DNA of 8,627 bases, taken from Candidatus Neomicrothrix sp. UBA4742. GTDB taxonomy: Bacteria > Actinomycetota > Acidimicrobiia > Acidimicrobiales > Acidimicrobilacustridaceae. The position numbers and the translations under genes are program-made. The notes under the pieces are model-generated. The model was not told the origin of the DNA. It was given only the letters and a program-made list of their open reading frames with translations, and did not search any database. The first letter of the stretch is position 1; every line of letters begins with the position of its first letter. This document shows positions 1-6,268 of the stretch, piece by piece. The stretch covers positions 1,008-9,634 of the forward strand of contig DHIQ01000253.1 of NCBI GenBank assembly GCA_002403895.1, read 5' to 3'.

Positions 1-85
1 AGCGATATCGGGTCAACGAGCACTGTGCGCCCACGCTGCGAGCAGTCGACCGCCCGACTCCCCCCACAGCTGCCTGGATTCTCGC

Positions 86-2311
86 TCATCCGCCGTGACC
101 GGGCAGCACCCGATAGGCGTCGTAGATGCTGTCGATCTGCTTGATGGTGGAGATCAGCGAGTCGAGGTGGCCGGGGTCACCGAGCTCGAAGTCGAAGCGC
201 ATCTTCGAGATCCGGTCCGAGCCGGTCACGGTGTTGCACGAGATGATGTTGACGTGCGCGTCGGCCAGCGCCGCGCTCACATCACGCAACAGGCGGGCCC
301 GGTCCAAGGCCTTGACCTCGATGGAGGCCACGAAGCTGCCGGTCCGCTCCTCGTCCCACTCCACTTCGATGAGCCGGTCGCCCTGGCCCATGGACAGCGA
401 CTGGGCGTTGGCGCAGTCGGCTCGGTGCACCGACACGCCCCGACCCCGGGTCACGAACCCCATGATCTCGTCGCCCGGCACCGGCGTGCAGCACCGCGAC
501 AACCGCACCATGACATCGTCCAGTCCCTCGACGTGCACGCCGGAACTGGAGCCATGACGCCGATGCTCGCGGCTGGGCTCCCGCACCGTGATGGACAGCT
601 GCTCCTCGCGAGACGGATCGATGTCCTGCAGGTGCCTGCGCACCCGCTCAGCCACCGACGATGCCGACACGTGGTTCTCGCCAATGGCAGCCTTGAGTGA
701 ATCCAGATCGACGTAGTTGAGCGACTCGGCCACCTCGTCCAACGTCTTGGACTGCTGGATCTTCTGCACCGGCAAACCCTCGCGGCGCATGGCCTTGATG
801 AGGTCTTCCGAGCCCGTTTCGATGGCGTCCTCACGACGCTCGCGCGACTGCCACTGGCGGATCTTGTTGGCGGCCTTGTGGGTGACGACGAACTTGAGCC
901 AGTCCAGCGACGGCCCGGCGCCCTCGACCTTGGAGGTGAAGATCTCGACCGAGTCACCCGAGCTGAGCGTCGAGTCCAACGGGATCAGCTTGCCGTTGAC
1001 TCTCGCCCCGATACAGGCGTGGCCCACCTCGGTGTGGATGGCGTAGGCGAAGTCCACCGGGGTTGCCCCCACTTGCAGGGGGACGACCTTGCCCTTGGGC
1101 GTGAAGACGAACACCTCATCCTGTTCGAGGTCGGTCTTCAGGTTGGCCATGAACTGGGTTGGATCGCTCGTCTCTTGCTGCCAGTCGACGATGCGGTTGA
1201 GCCAGACCAGATCGGCCGTCGAGGTGTTGTCGTCCTTGTAGTTCCAATGCGAGGCCACCCCGTACTCGGCCCGCCCGTGCATCTCCTCGGTGCGGATCTG
1301 CACTTCGACCGGCTTGCCCTGGGGTCCCACCACCGTCGTGTGCAACGACTGGTAGAGGTTGAACTTGGGCATGGCGATGTAGTCCTTGAACCGGCCTTGC
1401 ACGGGCTTCCAGGTGGCGTGGATCGAACCCAGCGCGGCGTAGCAGTCCTTCACGGTGGGCACGACCACCCGGATTCCGACCAGGTCGAAGATCTCGTCGA
1501 AATCCCGGCCCTTCACCACCATCTTCTCGTAGATGCTCCACAGGTGCTTCGGGCGTCCGGTTACGTCGGCCTCGATTTGCAACTCCTTGCACCGCTCGCG
1601 CACATCCTCCAGCACCTGGGTCAGGTAGATCTCCCGCTCCGGCGAGCGGGTCGACACCATGTGGTCGATCTCGGCGTAGCGCTTGGGATGCAGGGCCGCG
1701 AAGCACAAGTCCTCGAGCTGCTGGCGCATCTCCTGCATGCCCAGGCGATGGGCGAGCGGCGCGTAGATGTCGAGCGTCTCCTGCGCGGTGCGTTCCTGCT
1801 TCCATGCCGGCATGGCGGCGACGGTGCGCATGTTGTGCAGCCGGTCCGCCAGCTTGATGATCAGGACCCGCATGTCCTTGGCCATCGCCACCAACATCTT
1901 GCGCACGGTGGCGGCCTGCTGGGCCTCTTTCGAGTCGAACTTGAGCCGGTCGAGCTTGGTCACCCCGTCGACGATGGCGGCCACGTCGGGCCCGAAGGCG
2001 AGCGTGAGATCCTCCAGGGTGACCCCGGTGTCCTCCACTGCGTCATGCAGCAGCGCGGCCGAGATGGTGACGTCGTCCAGGCCCAAGTCGGCCACGATCT
2101 TCGCCACTGCCACCGGGTGCTGGACGTAGGGCTCACCCGACTTGCGGGTCTGGCCGCTGTGGGCGTCGCGGGCCAGTTCGTAGGCCCGGCTGATCATGGC
2201 CGTCGGGATGCGCGGGTGGTGCTCTCGGAACGCGTCGACGAGCGGGGCGATCTCCTGGGACGGCGGCGCGCTGTGTCGGCGCCAGGGCAGGACCCGATCG
2301 ACGGTGGCCAC
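86..2311 (-). CDS. rel: Bifunctional (p)ppGpp synthetase/hydrolase (long RSH, Rel)
   Basis: Cytosolic stringent-response enzyme: it makes (p)ppGpp from ATP and GDP/GTP, usually on starved ribosomes, and hydrolyses it again. The 741 residues match full-length RSH proteins. Seen in order: HD hydrolase domain (about 40-200) with H65, the HDAVED motif at 89-94 and KLADRLHN at 153-160, all intact, so hydrolysis should work; synthetase domain (about 250-360) with GRFKD at 306-310, YQSLHTTV at 320-327 and EVQIRT at 336-341; TGS domain (about 398-460); a helical stretch; a CC/zinc-finger-like domain with C607, C608, H629 and C633; and a C-terminal ACT domain (about 662-738). The RFKD (RxKD) motif is typical of bifunctional Rel rather than synthetase-only RelA, which has ExDD. 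The start is GTG; AGGAG lies 12 bases upstream, and no in-frame start lies between them. It is last in the visible cluster, 67 bp after apt. No degenerate key residue is seen. Confidence 0.97.
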   Translation of the reverse strand: MATVDRVLPWRRHSAPPSQEIAPLVDAFREHHPRIPTAMISRAYELARDAHSGQTRKSGEPYVQHPVAVAKIVADLGLDDVTISAALLHDAVEDTGVTLEDLTLAFGPDVAAIVDGVTKLDRLKFDSKEAQQAATVRKMLVAMAKDMRVLIIKLADRLHNMRTVAAMPAWKQERTAQETLDIYAPLAHRLGMQEMRQQLEDLCFAALHPKRYAEIDHMVSTRSPEREIYLTQVLEDVRERCKELQIEADVTGRPKHLWSIYEKMVVKGRDFDEIFDLVGIRVVVPTVKDCYAALGSIHATWKPVQGRFKDYIAMPKFNLYQSLHTTVVGPQGKPVEVQIRTEEMHGRAEYGVASHWNYKDDNTSTADLVWLNRIVDWQQETSDPTQFMANLKTDLEQDEVFVFTPKGKVVPLQVGATPVDFAYAIHTEVGHACIGARVNGKLIPLDSTLSSGDSVEIFTSKVEGAGPSLDWLKFVVTHKAANKIRQWQSRERREDAIETGSEDLIKAMRREGLPVQKIQQSKTLDEVAESLNYVDLDSLKAAIGENHVSASSVAERVRRHLQDIDPSREEQLSITVREPSREHRRHGSSSGVHVEGLDDVMVRLSRCCTPVPGDEIMGFVTRGRGVSVHRADCANAQSLSMGQGDRLIEVEWDEERTGSFVASIEVKALDRARLLRDVSAALADAHVNIISCNTVTGSDRISKMRFDFELGDPGHLDSLISTIKQIDSIYDAYRVLPGHGG

Positions 2312-2323
2312 GCTGGGACTGTG

Positions 2324-2328
2324 CTCCT
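2324..2328 (-). promoter_or_regulatory. Ribosome binding site of rel (AGGAG)
   Basis: AGGAG on the minus strand lies 12 bases before the GTG start of rel, a somewhat long spacing. It supports the GTG at 2309-2311 as the start because no other start codon follows the site in that frame before it. Its 5' base is also the last base of a small hairpin (2328-2341), so access to it could depend on local RNA folding. Confidence 0.6.
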
Positions 2329-2365
2329 CTCGAAGGCGAGATTCGGCTTCCGAGCTCTCGCTCGG
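2328..2365 (-). other. Two tandem small hairpins in the apt-rel gap, with alternative pairing
   Basis: On the minus strand the first inverted repeat is CCGAGC-GAGA-GCTCGG (2350-2365), a 6-bp stem with a GNRA-type GAGA tetraloop. The second is TCTCG-CCTT-CGAGA (2328-2341), a 5-bp stem ending at the rel ribosome binding site. The sequence GCGAGA covering the first loop (2356-2361) is the exact complement of TCTCGC at 2336-2341 in the second, so the two folds could exclude each other or form a loop contact. No U-tract follows either hairpin, so they do not look like an intrinsic terminator. A role in translation or transcript processing of rel is inference only. Confidence 0.4.
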
Positions 2366-2378
2366 CCACCAGTTTGCC

Positions 2379-2933
2379 TTAGGAGTAGGTCAACAGCGAC
2401 ACCATGGCGTGATCGGCCAGCTGGTGGCGACCCCCCAGGAAGGCCAACTCGACCAGAAACCCGAACCCCACCACGACCCCGCCGATGCGCTCCACCAGCC
2501 GGGCGGTGGCTGCTGCCGTACCCCCGGTGGCCAGCACGTCGTCGACCACCAGCACCCGCTCGCCGGGTTTGATGGCGTCGCGATGGATCTCGAGCAGGTC
2601 CGTGCCGTACTCCAGCACGTATTCCTCACGCTCGATTTCCCACGGTAGCTTGCCCGCCTTGCGGACCGGTACGAAGCCGGCGCCGAGCCGGTAGGCGACG
2701 GGGGCCGCGAAGATGAAGCCCCGGGCCTCGACGCCCAACACCCGGTCGATCTTGGCGGTGATGAACGCCCCGGCCAGGGCATCGACCGCGCTGGCGAAGG
2801 CTACGGGGTCGTTGAGCAACGGGGTGATGTCCTTGAACGTCACCCCGGGCTTGGGCCAGTCCGGGATGTCGCGGATCGAAGCTCGGAGGTGCTCCGTGAC
2901 CGTGGGGTAGCCGCCGTAGGGCTGCACCCCCAT
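2379..2933 (-). CDS. apt: Adenine phosphoribosyltransferase
   Basis: Purine salvage enzyme of the cytosol that converts adenine and PRPP to AMP and pyrophosphate. The 184 residues are close to the usual 170-180. Features seen: the N-terminal IRDIPDWPKPGVTFKDITPL block at 20-39, typical of Apt; ARGF at 70-73; the flexible-loop region RKAGKLPW at 91-98; and the type I phosphoribosyltransferase PRPP loop VLVVDDVLATGGT at 127-139 with both acidic residues (D130, D131). The ATG start overlaps the secF stop by one base (TGATG), which suggests translational coupling; only a weak purine-rich stretch precedes it. The N-terminus carries about 12 residues (GVQPYGGYPTVT) before the conserved core. The stop is TAA. 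The nearby rel gene matches the apt-rel order common in actinobacteria and Firmicutes, a link between purine nucleotide pools and (p)ppGpp. Confidence 0.96.
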   Translation of the reverse strand: MGVQPYGGYPTVTEHLRASIRDIPDWPKPGVTFKDITPLLNDPVAFASAVDALAGAFITAKIDRVLGVEARGFIFAAPVAYRLGAGFVPVRKAGKLPWEIEREEYVLEYGTDLLEIHRDAIKPGERVLVVDDVLATGGTAAATARLVERIGGVVVGFGFLVELAFLGGRHQLADHAMVSLLTYS

Positions 2934-4075
2934 CAGCGGCGCTTGCCCTTCTTCCGGGGCCTCGGGGGGATCGCCGTTGTCGTGGGAGCAGTCGGGCTTG
3001 TCCCACCCCGGGCGAGCGTCGTCGTGGCACCCGTGCTGGGTGCCTTGGCCGGCGATCCAGCCACAAGGGTGGACGAAGGCGACCCGGACAGCGACAGCGC
3101 CTCGGCCTGGCTGCGACTCAGCGAGCCGCCCTTGCCCGACGCCAGCCGCTCGCGCAGAGCGGCGTTGCGGGGCTCACGCTCCTTGAGCCAGACCACGATG
3201 GGCATGGCCACGAAGATCGACGAGTACGCACCCGACAACATGCCGACCAGCAGGGCGATGGAAAACTCCTCGAGGGTCACCGCGCCCAGGATCCCGGCGC
3301 CCACCATCAGCATGGAGATCACCGGCAGGATGGCCACGATCGACGTGTTGATCGAGCGGAGCAGCACCTCGTTCATCGAAAGCGACGACAGCTCGGTGTA
3401 GGTCAGGCGGGTAGCGATGGGCGGCCGCGCCTGGTTCTCCTTCACCTTGTCGAACACCACGATGGTGTCGTAGATCGAATAGCCGAGGATGGTCAGGAAG
3501 GCGATCACCGTGGGCGGCGTGACCTCCAGCTGCAGGACGGAGTACACGCCCACACTGATGATGACGTCGTGGATCATGGCCAGCACGGCGCCGAGGGCCA
3601 TCTTCCATTCCAGCCGAATCGACAGATACAACAAGATGGCCAACAGGAAGAACACGAGGGCCCGCTCGGCAGAGTGGGTGATCTCCTGACCCCATGAGGG
3701 GCCGACGGTGCTGACGCTGAAGTCACTCGCCTGGGTCCCGGCCAGGTCGGCCAGGGCCTGACGGATGTCGTCCCTCTTGGGCTCCTGATCCGACGTCACC
3801 TGCACCCGGAGCGTGTCGGTGCCAATGACCTGGACCTTGGCGGCGCCGACCCCCAGGTTGTCCATGGCGCCCTGGGCTTGGGACACCGACACGCCCGGGG
3901 CTTTGCCCTCGATCGACACGCCGCCCTCGAAGTCGATGCCCAGGTTCAGGCCCCGGGTGAACAGCGATAGGAGGCTGATGACGATGAGCACGGCCGACAG
4001 GGTCAGGCCCCGTTTCCACCATCGGGCGAAGTCGATCTCGTTCTCGCCCCGATAGATCCGGCGCAGCGCCCTCAT
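2933..4075 (-). CDS. secF: Protein translocase subunit SecF
   Basis: Inner-membrane partner of SecD that uses the proton gradient to draw exported proteins across after SecYEG-SecA. I place the start at the ATG at 4073-4075 (380 residues, first residues MRALRRIYRG): it gives the normal SecF N-terminus, overlaps the secD stop as ATGA and has AAAGGTG 5 bases upstream. A longer reading up to 4198 only adds non-SecF residues inside secD. Seen: TM1 at about 23-40; the family motif GIDFEGG at 46-52; a periplasmic domain at about 55-130; TM2-TM6 at about 138-153, 160-181, 187-208, 243-264 and 271-297. The motif GYSIYDTIVVFD (198-209) contains D203, and R240 precedes SINTS; both align with the aspartate and arginine implicated in proton transport in the family. 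A low-complexity Ser/Ala/Thr tail (about 301-380) ends in the basic PRPRKKGKRR, presumably cytoplasmic. Confidence 0.96.
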   Translation of the reverse strand: MRALRRIYRGENEIDFARWWKRGLTLSAVLIVISLLSLFTRGLNLGIDFEGGVSIEGKAPGVSVSQAQGAMDNLGVGAAKVQVIGTDTLRVQVTSDQEPKRDDIRQALADLAGTQASDFSVSTVGPSWGQEITHSAERALVFFLLAILLYLSIRLEWKMALGAVLAMIHDVIISVGVYSVLQLEVTPPTVIAFLTILGYSIYDTIVVFDKVKENQARPPIATRLTYTELSSLSMNEVLLRSINTSIVAILPVISMLMVGAGILGAVTLEEFSIALLVGMLSGAYSSIFVAMPIVVWLKEREPRNAALRERLASGKGGSLSRSQAEALSLSGSPSSTLVAGSPAKAPSTGATTTLARGGTSPTAPTTTAIPPRPRKKGKRR

Positions 4076-5808
4076 ACCGACACCTTTGCCGAGGTGGAGG
4101 TGGCGACCACCGGCGTGGCCGGCAGCCCGAACTGGTGGGGATGGCCCATGCACCGCTGGGAGCTCGTCGCCCACCGGACCACGGGACGCATGTAGCAATA
4201 CGACGTCGCCAGGTCGAGCAGGGTGGAGAGGCCCAGGAAGAGGGCGAAGCCCCGCACGGCCCCGATGGTGAGGAAGTACAGCAGGGCAGCGCCGATGATC
4301 GAGGCGCCGTCAGCGGCCAGGATCGTGCTCCACGCCGAAGCGAACGACTGATCGATCGCCGCCCGGACGGTGCGCCCGGCGCGAACGTCTTCCTTGAGAT
4401 GCTCGTAGTAGACGACGTTCGAGTCGAGCGACACGCCGATTGACACGATGATGCCGGTGATGCCAGCCAGGGTGAGGGCGAGTCCGATGTGGGCGCCCAT
4501 GTAACACAGCAGGGCCCACAAGATCGACGCCTCGATGAGCAACTTGAGCATGGCCAGCACACCAAGGAGGCGGTAGAAGGCGATCATGTAGATGCCCACG
4601 AGGACGAAGCCAACCGCACCGGCCACGAGCCCGGCATGGAGGGCGTCCTGGCCGAGGGTGGCCGACACGATCTGGCTCTGTTGGGCCACCAGCACGACGG
4701 GCAGGGCGCCGTACTTGAGGGCGAGCGCGACGTCCTTGGCCGACTTCTCGTCGAAGCTGCCGGAGATCTTGATCGAGTCACGCTGGAAGTTGGCCGAGTT
4801 GATGGTCGGCGCGGTGAGCACTTCGTTGTCGAGCACCACCGCCAGCCGGCCGGGACCAGCGGTGCCGGGACAGGTGGGATCGCTGCCGGCGTTACATTTC
4901 GCCGCCGCGGCGTTGAACGCGTCGATGCCGTCCTTGCCGTCCTTGAACACCGGGTTGACCTGCCACTTGCCGGTGTCATCGATCGAGGCAGAGGCGGTGT
5001 CGAGAGCCGTTCCCTCCACCAGCACCGGGCCGAGCTTGAAGATGGCGGTGGTGTCCCCGGTCTTGCGGTCCACCTCCGGCACCACGACCACCTGGTTCTT
5101 CGAGTCGGGCTTGGCCAGATCCTCGTCAGAGGTGAGTGGCGGAGGGGTGCCGGACTGGGCCGCGATCTGGGACTGGACCTGTTGCTGCAGGGCGGCCTGC
5201 GCCGCCGGGTCGAGGGTGGAGGTGCTCGCGGTGGGCGCAGCGGTGGGGGCCGTGGGGGCGGCGGTCGTCGGCGTGGCCGTGGGCCCGGTGGTCTGCAGGC
5301 CCGCCGCGCTCTCACCCTCGACCAAGCCACTCTCCCTGGAAGGGGCGAGGCCTTGCTGGCTGGTGGACGTCGACTGGGAGGGATCCACCGGCGGAATCGA
5401 GGTACCGCCGTCGGTGCCCGTCGTGTCCGTGGTGTTGGCGGTGGAGACTGGGTACTCGGCCAGCACGGGGCGGAACTGCAGCTGCGCCGTCTGACCGATG
5501 ACCTTGAGGGCCCGATCACGGTCCTTCACGCCGGGGATCTCCACCAGGATGGTGCTGCCCTGCAAGGTCACGTTCGCCTCGGCCACGCCCAGCCCGTTGA
5601 TGCGGCGGTTGATGATCTGCTTGGCCTGGTCCAACGAATCCTTGGAGACGCTGGGATCCTGGGGCTGGAGGACCACCGAGACACCGCCCTGCAGGTCCAA
5701 GCCGAGGAACGGACGATCGTTGGACAGCACGGAGTACAAGAGGCAGACCACGGCGGCGATCAGGATGAAGATGAGCGTGTTGCTCCGGCGACGCTTACGG
5801 CTGGCCAC
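4072..5808 (-). CDS. secD: Protein translocase subunit SecD
   Basis: Inner-membrane protein that forms, with SecF and YajC, the accessory Sec complex coupling proton flow to late stages of export. Its 578 residues fit actinobacterial SecD. Seen: TM1 at about 10-29; GLDLQGG at 36-42, the SecD counterpart of the SecF motif; the first periplasmic domain to about 118; a Thr/Ser/Ala/Pro-rich insert at about 121-235; the second periplasmic region to about 380 including the P1 head, with RLAVVLDNEV at 321-330 and ISGSF at 348-352; then five more membrane segments at about 389-411, 416-437, 440-462, 492-515 and 518-540. The TM4 motif reads GVSLDSNVVYYEHLKED (458-474). D462 sits where the conserved proton-path aspartate lies, although the canonical motif is GMAVDANV. 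The start is GTG with GAGGA 10 bases upstream. It begins 6 bp after yajC and overlaps secF by 4 bases. Two cysteines in the P1 region (C305, C313) could form a disulfide, which is speculative. Confidence 0.96.
   Translation of the reverse strand: MASRKRRRSNTLIFILIAAVVCLLYSVLSNDRPFLGLDLQGGVSVVLQPQDPSVSKDSLDQAKQIINRRINGLGVAEANVTLQGSTILVEIPGVKDRDRALKVIGQTAQLQFRPVLAEYPVSTANTTDTTGTDGGTSIPPVDPSQSTSTSQQGLAPSRESGLVEGESAAGLQTTGPTATPTTAAPTAPTAAPTASTSTLDPAAQAALQQQVQSQIAAQSGTPPPLTSDEDLAKPDSKNQVVVVPEVDRKTGDTTAIFKLGPVLVEGTALDTASASIDDTGKWQVNPVFKDGKDGIDAFNAAAAKCNAGSDPTCPGTAGPGRLAVVLDNEVLTAPTINSANFQRDSIKISGSFDEKSAKDVALALKYGALPVVLVAQQSQIVSATLGQDALHAGLVAGAVGFVLVGIYMIAFYRLLGVLAMLKLLIEASILWALLCYMGAHIGLALTLAGITGIIVSIGVSLDSNVVYYEHLKEDVRAGRTVRAAIDQSFASAWSTILAADGASIIGAALLYFLTIGAVRGFALFLGLSTLLDLATSYCYMRPVVRWATSSQRCMGHPHQFGLPATPVVATSTSAKVSV
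4081..4087 (-). promoter_or_regulatory. Ribosome binding site of secF (AAAGGTG)
   Basis: AAAGGTG on the minus strand, 5 bases before the ATG at 4073-4075 and inside the last codons of secD. It decides the secF start in favour of this ATG over the longer in-frame reading that begins within secD. Confidence 0.55.
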
Positions 5809-5814
5809 GGGGTG

Positions 5815-6141
5815 TCAGTCCTCGGTCCCGACCACGGGGTCGGGGCTGGGGTCGGGCCGGTCGAGGCCAGGGGCGAATGGAACCGCGGGCTCATCCACGC
5901 GGGACAGCACCGCCCGGCGGGCAATCTTGAGGGTCACCGCGGGCGCCACCTCGACCATCACGGTGTCGTCGTCGACGCCGACGCCGACCACCCGCCCGTG
6001 GATCCCGCCGGCGGTGACGACCTCGTCACCCACCTCCAGGGTTGCCAGCAGGGCGCGCTGGCGGCGGGCCTCGCGCTGGCGGGGGACGATGAGCACGACC
6101 CACATGAGGGCCAACAGGATGAAGAGAAAGGCAAGTTGCAT
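5815..6141 (-). CDS. yajC: Preprotein translocase subunit YajC
   Basis: Small single-span membrane protein associated with SecDF. Its 108 residues fit the family (about 90-130). Seen: a hydrophobic N-terminal segment (about 2-19), followed at once by the basic stretch PRQREARRQR (20-29) that would anchor the cytoplasmic side, then the YajC core LEVGDEVVTAGGIHGRVV at 35-52 and a beta-rich part to about 82. The last 25 residues are Pro/Asp-rich and probably disordered. The start is ATG, without a good ribosome binding site; a GGAA lies a few bases upstream. It is the first gene after a 116-bp gap that holds a candidate promoter, and secD follows 6 bp later. Position directly before secD confirms the call. 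Confidence 0.93.
   Translation of the reverse strand: MQLAFLFILLALMWVVLIVPRQREARRQRALLATLEVGDEVVTAGGIHGRVVGVGVDDDTVMVEVAPAVTLKIARRAVLSRVDEPAVPFAPGLDRPDPSPDPVVGTED
5819..5823 (-). promoter_or_regulatory. Ribosome binding site of secD (GAGGA)
   Basis: GAGGA on the minus strand, 10 bases before the secD GTG and inside the last yajC codons. The placement supports the GTG start at 5806-5808 and coupling of the two genes. Confidence 0.5.
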
Positions 6142-6174
6142 GAGATTCCGCGACAGACAGTCAGAGCCGGACGG

Positions 6175-6202
6175 AGGTTAGTCGAGCGTCAGGCGGGGGC
6201 AA
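6175..6202 (-). promoter_or_regulatory. Candidate promoter for yajC-secD-secF
   Basis: On the minus strand TTGCCC (6197-6202) and TAACCT (6175-6180) are 16 bases apart and resemble -35 and -10 boxes of the main sigma factor; TAACCT fits the actinobacterial TAnnnT pattern. Transcription would start near 6168, giving a leader of about 27 bases before yajC. The -35 box overlaps one arm of a GC-rich inverted repeat, so the match could be chance. It was picked by eye with no scoring. Confidence 0.35.
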
Positions 6203-6214
6203 GACCGCCCCGCC
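6192..6214 (-). other. GC-rich hairpin in the tgt-yajC gap
   Basis: A perfect 7-bp inverted repeat, GGCGGGG and CCCCGCC on the minus strand (arms 6208-6214 and 6192-6198), with a 9-base loop. Stable on paper, but no U-run follows, so it is not a standard intrinsic terminator. It could still attenuate transcription or protect an mRNA end between tgt and yajC. Confidence 0.4.
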
Positions 6215-6251
6215 GCCTCGGTGCTGTCGCCTGGCCCGCGCCTCAACCGAC

Positions 6252-6268
6252 CCTGGATCAGCTCCAGG
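6252..6268 (-). other. Hairpin across the tgt stop codon
   Basis: CCTGGA-GCTGA-TCCAGG on the minus strand is a perfect 6-bp stem with a 5-base loop containing the tgt TGA stop. No U-run follows. It may stabilise the 3' end of the queA-tgt message or be chance in GC-rich DNA. Confidence 0.3.

Noticed and set aside
1..32. Possible minus-strand start codon (GTG followed by CTCGTTGACC) of a further gene downstream of rel
   Set aside because: Only a few codons remain in the window and there is no clear ribosome site, so it cannot be told from chance.
44..59. Hairpin AGTCG-GGCGGT-CGACT downstream of rel as a terminator
   Set aside because: Only a 5-bp stem with no U-run after it; too weak to call. 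I see nothing else supportable in 1-85.
878..2572. 564-codon open frame on the plus strand antisense to rel and apt
   Set aside because: Shadow frame opposite rel and apt; composition is His/Asp/Arg/Leu-rich, no motif, and no ribosome site stands out.
4076..4198. N-terminal extension of SecF by 41 residues
   Set aside because: The extra residues overlap secD, look unlike any SecF N-terminus, and the ATG at 4073-4075 has a good ribosome site and the ATGA overlap.
6142..6257. Riboswitch (for example preQ1 type) in the tgt-yajC gap or before queA
   Set aside because: The gap lies after, not before, the queuosine genes; the queA upstream gap is only 19 bp, and no preQ1 aptamer-like sequence is visible.
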